NCBI RefSeq assembly: GCF_030581005.1
Contig: NZ_JAUQSX010000001.1
Location: forward strand, 958,492 to 1,022,491
Origin: Hymenobacter mellowenesis
GTDB lineage: Bacteria > Bacteroidota > Bacteroidia > Cytophagales > Hymenobacteraceae
Direction: 5' to 3'
DNA: 64,000 bases
Part shown: positions 17,991 to 29,072 of the stretch, in pieces
Layout of the letters: the number at the start of each line of letters is the position of its first letter
How positions within the stretch are numbered: position 1 is the stretch's first letter
Position numbers and translations under genes: made by a program
Notes under the pieces: model-generated
Seen by the model: only the letters and a program-made list of their open reading frames with translations
Told to the model about the DNA's origin: nothing
Database searches by the model: none

Positions 17991-18647
17991 TTAGAGCGAG
18001 GCCGTGCCGCGAATCATAATCCGGGGCTTCCCGGACGGGTCGGGCGCGGGGGGCGGCGGGGTACGGTTGGTAATCCGAACATCAACCAGCACATCGGAAC
18101 TCGAACCCACGGCCCGTGTGATGTCGATGCGCGCAATGGCGTCGTTGGCAATGCGCAGCTTGGTTTCGGCCACCGGCATGCCATTAATTGCGTAGCTGAC
18201 GGTGCCCGATAAGGCCAGGCTACGCCCAAGCTGGGCGAGAGTGCGGCTGGTCACTTTCAGCTTCGCCTTGCGTTTCATCGTGATATCGATAATGCCATAA
18301 GTCGCAAGCGGACGCCACTGCGGCGGCGCATCGGCGCCTTTGTAAATCCTCAGCTTGTCAATGTCATTCGGGTTAATTGCCGGGGTAGCAAGGTCGATGA
18401 CAATCGAAGAATTTAAGAGCGCCAACGGACCCGGTGCAGCAATCGGGCGTACCATAGCAGCCGCTGGCGCCGGCCTTGCATCCGGTGGCTGCGGAGTGAC
18501 CGCCACGCTCTGGTGCACTAAAGCATCCGGCAAAACGGTCGCCAACTTAGGGGCAATGGGCGCTACTGCTGCTGGTTGCGCCATACTCGGTAGCCAAGCC
18601 AAGCAACAAGTAGTCAGAAGCAGCGAGGGAATCCAGTGGTGGCGCAT
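17991..18647 (-). CDS. Exported small protein with a TonB-plug-like segment, function unknown
   Basis: A 218-residue protein with signal peptide (CLAWLPSMAQP) and a long Ala/Pro-rich region (residues 22-72). Residues about 75-120 (INPNDIDKLRIYKGADAP followed by ATYGIIDITMKRK) resemble the short plug-like domains that Bacteroidota attach to regulatory or antirepressor-like proteins, where the usual motif is I..I.VLKG...YG..G.I.I.TK. The C-terminus has Arg/Thr/Pro-rich stretches and ends in RIMIRGTASL. No enzyme motif is seen. It precedes the GH16 fusion in the same direction, 16 nt apart, and could be co-transcribed. Being a divergent remnant of a larger receptor is possible but the start and signal peptide look intact. 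Confidence 0.6.
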   Translation of the reverse strand: MRHHWIPSLLLTTCCLAWLPSMAQPAAVAPIAPKLATVLPDALVHQSVAVTPQPPDARPAPAAAMVRPIAAPGPLALLNSSIVIDLATPAINPNDIDKLRIYKGADAPPQWRPLATYGIIDITMKRKAKLKVTSRTLAQLGRSLALSGTVSYAINGMPVAETKLRIANDAIARIDITRAVGSSSDVLVDVRITNRTPPPPAPDPSGKPRIMIRGTASL

Positions 18648-18685
18648 GGCGAAGTCGTTAGCGGTGAGCAGGAATAGGGCAGGGA

Positions 18686-18783
18686 CGCGACACTTCGCGC
18701 CCGCGGTTGAACGACATCACCTTGAAAATGATGTCTGACCGACAAGGTACCGGTCGTTCAACTACGAGATGCGAAGTGCCGCG
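18686..18783. repeat. Long inverted repeat with GTTGAACGA in both arms
   Basis: Arms 18686-18715 and 18753-18783 pair with several mismatches. GTTGAACGA is at 18706-18714 and its complement TCGTTCAAC at 18754-18762, so here the shared 9-mer is part of the stem. It sits in the space after the GH2 stop (18787). Confidence 0.75.
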
Positions 18784-18786
18784 CTT

Positions 18787-22116
<3,330 letters not shown>

Positions 22117-22125
22117 TTAAAACCG

Positions 22126-22232
22126 CCTGAACGACGTAGGGGCGGGGCTCACCCCCGCCCGGACGCGGGCGCCATGTCCACGATTTCGTTCAACGACGGG
22201 CGGGGGCAAGCCCCGCCCCTACGTCGTTCAGG
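22126..22232. repeat. Long inverted repeat, TAGGGGCGGGG family with extended arms
   Basis: Arms 22126-22161 and 22197-22232 (36 bp, two mismatches); loop contains TCGTTCAAC (22186-22194). It separates the PID-CTERM-like gene from the GH2 promoter, just upstream of the distal operator half-site. Confidence 0.85.
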
Positions 22233-22310
22233 CAGCTCTCCCCAAAACCAAAAAGGGCTGGCCGACGCGAAGTCAACCAGCCCTGAATGATAGCGCCCTT
22301 GTTCTATCAG

Positions 22311-22562
22311 TTAAGCACCTACCGTCTTCTTCGCGGCCCGCGCCTGCCGCAGCCGGGCCAGGCCGTAGCCCACGCCCGAAGCTAGCAGCAAGGAAGCGCC
22401 GCCGTCCAGCGGCACGTCGGTGGGGTTGGTTGGCGTTGTAGGAGTACCGGGCCCGGGCCCGCCGGAGCCGGGCTGCGCCTGGGCGGTGGGCAAGGTGGCA
22501 GCACCCAGCAACAGGCCGGCCGCCAGCAAAGCCCGCCGGCCAAAAGGTGAATTGCAAAACAT
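22311..22562 (-). CDS. Small PID-CTERM-like sorting-signal protein
   Basis: An 83-residue protein from ATG 22562 (an in-frame ATG 42 nt further up would add a hydrophobic stretch, but the shorter form has a conventional signal peptide ending LPTAQAQ). Between the signal and the end is a short Gly/Pro/Thr linker. The C-terminus has VPLDGGASLLLASGVGYG followed by a basic tail (LRQARAAKK): a proline-aspartate-glycine motif, one transmembrane helix and positive charges, the layout of the PID-CTERM class of sorting signals in Bacteroidota. Such tiny proteins are mostly linker plus signal and their role is unknown. It follows the GH128 gene with a hairpin between them. Confidence 0.65.
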   Translation of the reverse strand: MFCNSPFGRRALLAAGLLLGAATLPTAQAQPGSGGPGPGTPTTPTNPTDVPLDGGASLLLASGVGYGLARLRQARAAKKTVGA

Positions 22563-22593
22563 AGTAATGGGGAAAAGCATGAGCAAAAGGCTG

Positions 22594-22629
22594 GTTATCC
22601 CCAAACAGCCGCAGCTGTTTAGGGATAAC
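22594..22629 (-). terminator. Hairpin between GH128 and the PID-CTERM-like gene
   Basis: Arms 22594-22609 and 22614-22629 (16 bp, one mismatch, 4-nt loop) lie just downstream of the GH128 stop. On the - strand it is followed by CAGCCTTTTGC, a weak T-run, so it may be an incomplete terminator or a processing hairpin. Confidence 0.6.
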
Positions 22630-22644
22630 TCAGCTACTAAAAGG

Positions 22645-25600
22645 CTATTGCACCACCAAGCGCTTGCTGATGACGCCCTGGCGGCTCAGCATGCGCACCG
22701 TGTACACGCCCGTGGCCAGGCCGCCGAGCGGCAGCGTGCGAAGCGCGCCGGCCGGCAGCGTGCGGGTGAGCACCGTTTGGCCCAGCGCATTCAGCACCTC
22801 GGCTTGCAGCACTTCCGATTGCAGGGCCGAAGTCAGGGTCAGCTGCACCTCGCCGTGGGCCGGGTTGGGGAAAAGCGTGACCTGCTGGCTGAGGGCGCTG
22901 GCAGTGCTCAGCACCTGTTGCGGACCAAACAGCAGCTCGAAACGACCCGTGGCCGAAGCCCCGGCAGCTACTGAGAAGCGGTAGGTGGCCTGGGCCGTCA
23001 GCGGCGTCACGGTGCCGGTCAGCGCGTCGCGGAGCGATACGCTACCGGTCTGGTTCAGCAGCTGCGCGGCGCGCAGGGTGTAGGTGCCGGCCTGGGGCAT
23101 GGCCACGCCCAGCGGCACTACCAGGCTTTGCGCGCCCGGCTGTGGAAGGCCGTTGATGCTCAGCTCGGTGCCGGCCGCCAGCGAGAAGACGTTCAGGGCT
23201 TTGGGGCCTACGTTGCGCAGCTTGTGGGCATCGTAGCGGGCATCGGCCGCGGCCGTGGCGCCGGCTTCGAAGTACACGTAGGCATCATCGGACACGCCAT
23301 TAGTGCCGCTCAGCTGCAGCTGCACCAGCGGGCGGGTTTCGGCGGTGCGCTGCATGGCCGGCTGGGCGCCGAAGGTGGTGACGCGGTTGGCGTTGGTGAG
23401 GGCCAGCGTGGGCGTGGCGCCCGCCGTGCTCACCCGCACAAAGAAGCCCTGGCCCGCCGGAATCAGCGGCGACTGCCCGATGCCGTTGGCGAAGCTGCGG
23501 TAGCTGCCGGCGTACTGGCCGGTGCTCTGGTACACGTACATGGCATTGCCGAGGCCGGCGGGCACCGTCACGGTGCTCCAGTCGAGGGGGGCCGGGTAGG
23601 GGTTGCCCAGCAGCTGCCAGCCGGCTTCGGAGGGCACGCCGCGCGATAGGTTCAGATTGAGGGGGCCGTTGTTGAGCGTGCCCACGAAATCGACCAGCTC
23701 GGTGCCGCCGATGTTCACGGTGTAGCCCTGGCCCACGGCCAGCGGGGTGCTCAGCGAGGCCGGAGCCACCCAGCCCTGGTCGAAGAAGTTGGCGGCGGCC
23801 GTCAGGCGGCTCTGGTCGTAGCCGTACACGGTGGGGAACGTACTGCCGGCCACGGCCGGGGCGAAGGTGCTGGTGCTCAAGTCGGCCACGGTGGTGCTGC
23901 TCACCGGGGCGCTGTAGTGGCGGTAGCCGGGGCCGGGGTTCAGGCTGGGGTCGAGGTAGCGCTGCATGGTCACGGTGCCGTTCACCACGCCACCGGTGTT
24001 GTCCACCAGGGCCGTGCCGCTGGCTTCCGAGAGCAGTGTGAGTGGCTGGCTGCCCAGGTTGAGGTCGCCCTGGGTGAGGCGCACGAGCTGGGCCACGCGC
24101 AGGGGCGCGCTCAGGGCCACGCCGGCCGGGTTTTGCACCAGCAGGGCGCGTACCTGGGCGGGGAGGCCGGCACCGGTTTGCTGCGCCTGGGTGCCCATGT
24201 AGCCGTAGGTGGCATCGGGGCTGAAGGTGCGGGTGCCGGTGGTTTGCACCGCGCCGCTCATGGTGCCGGTGGGCATGAGGCCCGCCGCGTCGCACACGCG
24301 CAATTCGGCGCCGGCTTCCACTTTAAAATCGGCCGCGCCCGTGATGGGCTGGCAGCCGGTGCTCAGCATGCCGCCGCCGGCCACGGTGATGGTGCCAGCC
24401 GCCGTGAGCGGGGCGCTCAGGGTCAACTCGCCCTGCACCAGCACGTTGCCGTAGGTAGCGGGCGCGGCCATCGTCATCTGCTGCCCGGCCACTACGGTTA
24501 GGTCGCTGAGCACGGTGAAGGTGCGCGACACCGGCGCGGCGGCCAGGTACTTGAAGTCGCCCAGCTGGCTCACGGTAATGGTGGCCGTGCCGGGGCCCAC
24601 GATGCTCACGAGGCCGTTGTTCACGGTGGCCACGTTCAAATCGGAAGTCGCGTAGCCCAGCTGCAGGCCCGAGGTGCTGGTAGCGGTGGGGTAGAAATCG
24701 GGCGCGCCCATCGCCTTGTCCGAAATGGCGCCGAACGTAATGGTCTGGGGCACGCGCACATACAGCGAGTCGCGGGTACCGGGCGTGAAGGCAATGCCGC
24801 GGTAGGCGTAGGTGGTGCTGGTGGCGTTGTTTCTCAGCACCGTTTGCGTCACGTTCAGCGTGTTGGTGAAGGCCGTGTTGGCCAGCGTGTAGGTCGTGGA
24901 CCGGTCTTCGAGGCGCACAATGGAGGTGTAGCTCACGCCGTAGAGCGTGGGCACGCCGCGCACCAGCGTGCCGGTCATGTCGCGCAGCAGGTTGTCGTTC
25001 AGGCCCGTAATGGCGTAGGTGCCGCGCGCCGTCCAGGTGGTGCCGTTGAAGGTGTACTTGTTGAGCGTGGGCGTGGGCGTGTCGTCGGTGTAATACAACA
25101 GGTCGAAGCCCGGCACGCTGGGGTTCACGTCAAACATGACGAAGCCGCCCGGCTGCGACGTGGACGACGGCGCCGGCAGGCCCGGCAGCGTGGCGGGCGT
25201 GGAGGCCCGGCCCGGCAGGCCGCTGAGGCGCATCACCTTGGTGGTAGTGGGCGCCACGGGGCCGCCCGAAGTGGACGACGCGCCCGGCACGGTGGAGGTG
25301 GTGAAGTACATGCTGCCTTCGTACACGCCCAGCTTTTTGAGGCTGATGGTGGGGAAAACCGTGACGCCCGTGCGGGTTTGCGGCACGCTGGTCAGGGTGC
25401 GGGGCAGCGAGGCGTGGCGCAGGCCGTAGCTGTTGTTGCCGTAGGCGATGTACACCGTGGCGCTGTCCGTGACGGTGGCCGTGCGCATGGGCTGGCTGTT
25501 GCCGTCCGAGAAGCCGGTGCGGGTGTCGAGGTTGCCCTCGGCATCGAGAATGGCCACCACGCGGGGCGAGGTGCCGCCGTTCACGTTGCCGTTGCCGGTG

Positions 25601-27567
25601 GCCGAGCTAAAGCCCGAAATGGCCATCTTGGTGCGGTCGGGCGAGATGCCGATGGCCCCGTCGGCGTTGGCTTTCATGGCCGAGCCCACGTAGCCGAAAT
25701 TCGGCCCGTAGCTGCCCGTCGGGATGGTCACGCTGCGGATAAACTGCCCCGCCGTGTAGAGCGTGCTGTTCATGGGCACCACCTCGTCGATGAAGGCGGG
25801 CAGGGTCACGCCGGTGCCGCCGGTCCAGGTGGCGCTGCCGTAGCGCGTCACCACCAGGTTGCCGCGCTGGAAGGGAATGGGCACGGGCACGCTCACGGTG
25901 GGCGGCACGAGGTTGGGGTTGAAGGCCATCGGCGAAATCTTGTCGCGGTACACGATGCCGGCCGGCGTGATGCTGGTGGGGTCGCCGTCGTTCACGAACA
26001 GCTTGCGGGTGTCTTCCACCCACTGGTACAGCGAGTAGCGCTCCACAATGCGGGCCGTGTCGAGCATCGTCACGAAGCCCTGAATCTTGGCCGCCTGCTC
26101 GGCGTAGGTGGGCTTGGGGCAGCCGGTCGAGGTGGTCCAGTTGGCCCCGTTGTTCCACTCCGTAATCCAGATGGGCCGCTTGGTGCGGTCGTAAATGGCT
26201 TTCAGGAAGGAATAAAACTGCTGGGGCGTCTGGCAGCCGCGGTAGAAGTGCACCGCCACAAAATCAACGCGGTAGCCGGCCGAGTCGGCCTTGTCCATGA
26301 ACTGGTAGAGCCAGTTGGCGCCCCCGTCCGTCGGCGCGGGCGAGCCCAGGCGCAGGCCCGACTGCATCAGGCCCGGCCAGGCCGCAATGGCCTGGTTCAC
26401 ACTCATGTTGGACTGCGACGCCGTGTTGGGCTCGTTGAAGCCCAGGAAGTGCGTCACGTTCTTCTTGGCGTTGGTGATGCTGAAGGCCGGCCAGTACTGC
26501 GTCTGGCGAATGGGCACGTACTCCGCGTCGAGGGTCGAGTTGCCGTTGTTGTTCCAGTTGTAGTTCCAGGTCATATGCAGCGAGTCGCCGAGCAGCGGGG
26601 CGCTGCACCAGCCCTTCTTGCTCACCCAGCGCCAGGGTAGCACGCGCACCAGGGAGGTGCGGCCCTGCAGGCTCAGCGGCAGCGTATTGATGGTCACGTC
26701 GTTATCGGGTGCGATGTAGACCTTGCTGAAGCCCGTGCCGTCCTGGTTTTCGGCAAACGTGGCCATGTAGCCCTTCTTGAGCTTAAACGAGCCGATGTTG
26801 TCGTTGAACGCGCCCAGCTCCGGCGTCTTGTAGTAGTCATACTGGTTGAATTTCATCGAGCTGCCGCCGTAGTTGGCGCTCGCGAAGGCCTCCAGCGGCT
26901 GGTAGGTGCCGGGCTGGCTGATGAGCACGCAGCCCTGCAGGTACTGCACCAGGCGCACGGTGGTATCAAGTTGCGCGCGCTGCCCGTTGACGGTCACCTG
27001 GGCCAGCAGCCGCTGGTTGAATTTCGACGGCTTCACGCCCTCGAAGTACAGCCACACGTCCTCGCCCTGCATATCTATCATCGTGCCCGGCAGCGGGTTG
27101 CTGCCCGTGATGTGGTACTCCGAGTTGCCGCTGATGCTCAGGATGCTGTTGGTGATGCTGGTCTGCGTGCTGCTCGGCGCGTTGCTGATGGTTTGCACCG
27201 GCAGGGCCGCGCCGCCGGCTTGCAGGGCGTAGCTTTTCTGGGCGCCGCTGGCGGCCGTCACCAGCACGCTCAGGCCGCTGCCAAGCACCGTGGCCTTGGC
27301 CACCGGCACGCCGGCCGCATTCACCACTTTGATGCTCGCGCCGGCCGAGGCCCGGGCACCCGACAGCAGCTGCGCCACCCGGCCGTTGGCGGGCAGGCCG
27401 GTCACCTGCAGGTTGGCCTGGTCGATGGTGCCGAGCCAGGCGGCCGTCAGGTCGTTGGCCGTCGACTGGGCCCGGGCGGCCGGGGCGCTTAGCCAGGCCC
27501 AGGCTAGGGTTAGTAACAGAGAAACAGGGCGCCGCCAGAGCGCCCGCGCAGGGGAAAGGTTTGCCAT
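22645..27567 (-). CDS. Giant secreted GH128-type glycosidase with T9SS sorting domain
   Basis: A 1640-residue exported protein (ATG 27567, signal peptide ending APAARAQ). Residues about 340-540 match the GH128 (glycosyl-hydrolase catalytic core) endo-beta-1,3-glucanase pattern: FLGFNEPNTASQSNMS with acid/base Glu near 378, LGSPAPTDGG, VDFVAVHFYRG, and nucleophile Glu in IWITEWNNG near 469. N-terminal residues 35-300 include a CBM-like region. Residues 560-940 look like a repeated beta-propeller-type region; next comes a bacterial Ig-like stretch (ITFGAISDKAMGAPDFYP). The last about 75 residues (VTLFPNPAHGEVQLTL to KRLVVQ) are a T9SS type A signal. Most GH128 proteins are far smaller. The promoter carries the shared operator. 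Confidence 0.8.
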   Translation of the reverse strand: MANLSPARALWRRPVSLLLTLAWAWLSAPAARAQSTANDLTAAWLGTIDQANLQVTGLPANGRVAQLLSGARASAGASIKVVNAAGVPVAKATVLGSGLSVLVTAASGAQKSYALQAGGAALPVQTISNAPSSTQTSITNSILSISGNSEYHITGSNPLPGTMIDMQGEDVWLYFEGVKPSKFNQRLLAQVTVNGQRAQLDTTVRLVQYLQGCVLISQPGTYQPLEAFASANYGGSSMKFNQYDYYKTPELGAFNDNIGSFKLKKGYMATFAENQDGTGFSKVYIAPDNDVTINTLPLSLQGRTSLVRVLPWRWVSKKGWCSAPLLGDSLHMTWNYNWNNNGNSTLDAEYVPIRQTQYWPAFSITNAKKNVTHFLGFNEPNTASQSNMSVNQAIAAWPGLMQSGLRLGSPAPTDGGANWLYQFMDKADSAGYRVDFVAVHFYRGCQTPQQFYSFLKAIYDRTKRPIWITEWNNGANWTTSTGCPKPTYAEQAAKIQGFVTMLDTARIVERYSLYQWVEDTRKLFVNDGDPTSITPAGIVYRDKISPMAFNPNLVPPTVSVPVPIPFQRGNLVVTRYGSATWTGGTGVTLPAFIDEVVPMNSTLYTAGQFIRSVTIPTGSYGPNFGYVGSAMKANADGAIGISPDRTKMAISGFSSATGNGNVNGGTSPRVVAILDAEGNLDTRTGFSDGNSQPMRTATVTDSATVYIAYGNNSYGLRHASLPRTLTSVPQTRTGVTVFPTISLKKLGVYEGSMYFTTSTVPGASSTSGGPVAPTTTKVMRLSGLPGRASTPATLPGLPAPSSTSQPGGFVMFDVNPSVPGFDLLYYTDDTPTPTLNKYTFNGTTWTARGTYAITGLNDNLLRDMTGTLVRGVPTLYGVSYTSIVRLEDRSTTYTLANTAFTNTLNVTQTVLRNNATSTTYAYRGIAFTPGTRDSLYVRVPQTITFGAISDKAMGAPDFYPTATSTSGLQLGYATSDLNVATVNNGLVSIVGPGTATITVSQLGDFKYLAAAPVSRTFTVLSDLTVVAGQQMTMAAPATYGNVLVQGELTLSAPLTAAGTITVAGGGMLSTGCQPITGAADFKVEAGAELRVCDAAGLMPTGTMSGAVQTTGTRTFSPDATYGYMGTQAQQTGAGLPAQVRALLVQNPAGVALSAPLRVAQLVRLTQGDLNLGSQPLTLLSEASGTALVDNTGGVVNGTVTMQRYLDPSLNPGPGYRHYSAPVSSTTVADLSTSTFAPAVAGSTFPTVYGYDQSRLTAAANFFDQGWVAPASLSTPLAVGQGYTVNIGGTELVDFVGTLNNGPLNLNLSRGVPSEAGWQLLGNPYPAPLDWSTVTVPAGLGNAMYVYQSTGQYAGSYRSFANGIGQSPLIPAGQGFFVRVSTAGATPTLALTNANRVTTFGAQPAMQRTAETRPLVQLQLSGTNGVSDDAYVYFEAGATAAADARYDAHKLRNVGPKALNVFSLAAGTELSINGLPQPGAQSLVVPLGVAMPQAGTYTLRAAQLLNQTGSVSLRDALTGTVTPLTAQATYRFSVAAGASATGRFELLFGPQQVLSTASALSQQVTLFPNPAHGEVQLTLTSALQSEVLQAEVLNALGQTVLTRTLPAGALRTLPLGGLATGVYTVRMLSRQGVISKRLVVQ

Positions 27568-27642
27568 TGCTGGGTGGGAAAAATGGTGGAAGTGGAAACG
27601 TCAGGCGGCCGCCGGTTTCAACCCGGCCTTGCTTTCGCCAGA

Positions 27643-27705
27643 CAATACTACCCTCACCTCTTGCCCAGTACCGGGGTCATTTCACGTAAAAAAAGGGGGC
27701 ATATT
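27643..27705 (-). promoter_or_regulatory. GH128 promoter with two-half-site operator
   Basis: On the - strand: distal half AATATGCCCCC (27695-27705), proximal half GAAATGACCCC (27673-27683), -7 element TAGTATTG (27643-27650). The ATGs of the halves are 22 nt apart and the -7 starts 30 nt after the second, exactly as at the other sites. The -7 is 76 nt upstream of the start codon. Confidence 0.8.
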
Positions 27706-27748
27706 CACCCCCTGATTTTTAGACTGATAAGAACGTCATGTCGAACTG

Positions 27749-27865
27749 AGAACGTCATGTCGAGCGCAGCCGAGACATCTCGCGTGTGGTAGTAACTCAA
27801 TCGTGAAAACGGGTTTGATTACTTCGGCACGCGAGATGTCTCGGCTGCGCTCGACATGACGTTCT
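27749..27865. repeat. Perfect 38-bp inverted repeat, ATGTCGAGCGCAGCCGAGAC family
   Basis: Arms 27749-27786 and 27828-27865 are perfect complements. A partial direct copy of the left arm starts at 27730 (AGAACGTCATGTCGAACTG). It occupies the 334-nt gap between the GH43 stop (27902) and the GH128 start together with that gene's promoter; nothing else is seen in the gap. Confidence 0.9.
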
Positions 27866-27901
27866 TGTTATTCTCCTCTCTCGTCTGCCCCACCCCTCTC
27901 C

Positions 27902-28909
27902 TCACGGCCGATACGCCTTGCCCACCACCAGCTTGTCGCCGGTCAAATCGACTTCAAACAAGTGAGGCACCCGGATGTAGCGGCCGCCCTCGCTGCGGTG
28001 GCTGTGAATGGCCATCAGCGTCTTGCCCTCGAAGGACTTGAACAGCATGCCATGGCCGAAGTTGGGCGGCGTGATGGGGTTGGACTCCTGCGTCCAGGGG
28101 CCGGCCAGGGTGCCACTGGTGGAGTAGGCCACGCCCTGCGTGTACACGTCGTATATCCAGCTGGTCCAGACCATGCCGAGGCGGCCGGTGCCGGTGCGGA
28201 AAACGTAAGGGCCGTCGGTCACTTTATTGGGACGCACGGGGCCGGAGCGCGGGTCCTCGCGGCTCCAGGGCGAGTCGCTGGCGCGGAATAGCACTTGGGC
28301 CTCGCCCGTCGTGCCGCTCAGGTCGGGCTTGAGGGCGATTTTCTCGACGGTACCGTTCATCTCGTTCAGCCACTCGTCGCAGTACACCAAGTAGGGCTTC
28401 TTGTCCTTATCAATCCACAGTGTGGCATCCAGCGTCAGCCGGTTGGCGGGCAGGTAGGTGGCGTCCTGCATGGGCTTATAGGGGCCGTCGGGCCGGTCGC
28501 TCACCAGCACGTGGCAGGCCCGGCGGTCCAGCTGGCGGCCATCCTTGGCGCTGATTTTCAGGGCCTCGTTGGTGAAGGTGGCGAAGTAGTAATACCTGCC
28601 TTTGTAGGGGTGGATTTCGGCGGCCCAAATCATGGGTTTCGGGCCCATCCAGGAGGCCGGGTCGGGCTGAGCCACTGGGTAAGGGCCGTCCCAGCGCTTC
28701 ATATCGCGACTTTTCCAGAGCAGGCCGCCCGTGCCGGTCATGTAGTAGAGGTGCGTCTTTTTATCGGCCAGAATAAACGGGTCGCTCAGGTGAATGGAAT
28801 CCAGCGGCACCTGCAGGCGGACGGGGCGGGCCGGCTGGGCGGCGGCGATGGCGGGGAGCAGGATGGCGAATAGGAAGGCCAGCCAGTTGTTTTTCAGACT
28901 CATGTTCAT
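27902..28909 (-). CDS. GH43-family glycosidase (five-bladed propeller)
   Basis: Secreted 335-residue single-domain GH43-like enzyme, ATG 28909, signal peptide ending AIAAAQ. The inverting catalytic set is visible: base Asp in HLSDPFIL (about residue 43), pKa-modulating Asp in LTLDATLWID, and a late segment VTDGPYVFRTG where the acid is expected (Asp-Gly-Pro instead of the common Glu-Gly-Pro, which makes the acid uncertain). WAAEIHPYKGRYYYFAT is typical of the fold. Likely an arabinosidase acting on side chains, consistent with GH51 next door. Palindrome 28933-29051 separates it from GH51, so it may be a weakly read operon end. Confidence 0.8.
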   Translation of the reverse strand: MNMSLKNNWLAFLFAILLPAIAAAQPARPVRLQVPLDSIHLSDPFILADKKTHLYYMTGTGGLLWKSRDMKRWDGPYPVAQPDPASWMGPKPMIWAAEIHPYKGRYYYFATFTNEALKISAKDGRQLDRRACHVLVSDRPDGPYKPMQDATYLPANRLTLDATLWIDKDKKPYLVYCDEWLNEMNGTVEKIALKPDLSGTTGEAQVLFRASDSPWSREDPRSGPVRPNKVTDGPYVFRTGTGRLGMVWTSWIYDVYTQGVAYSTSGTLAGPWTQESNPITPPNFGHGMLFKSFEGKTLMAIHSHRSEGGRYIRVPHLFEVDLTGDKLVVGKAYRP

Positions 28910-28932
28910 ATAGTTACTCTAGTAGCTCTGAC

Positions 28933-29051
28933 GGGCGCCTCACCCCCCGGCCCCCTCTCCTCAGGGAGAGGGGGTGCGTTCAACGATTCCTAACCGCGCA
29001 AGTCCGGTGCCCCCTCTCCCTCAGGAGAGGGGGTCAGGGGGTGAGGCGCCC
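28933..29051. repeat. Long inverted repeat, GGCGCCTCACCCCC family
   Basis: Arms 28933-28977 and 29006-29051 pair over most of 45 nt. The loop carries GCGTTCAAC, one base off the shared TCGTTCAAC. Its relative is at 41882-41993. It sits between the GH43 and GH51 genes. Confidence 0.85.
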
Positions 29052-29072
29052 GGCCGCACCGCCGTGCTCCTC

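Noticed and set aside
22563..22604. Longer start for the PID-CTERM-like protein
   Set aside because: The extra 14 residues lie before an already complete signal peptide and would overlap the hairpin after GH128.
27749..27865. Long repeats considered as CRISPR or attachment sites
   Set aside because: They are inverted, not direct and regularly spaced, there are no unique spacers and no cas or integrase genes.
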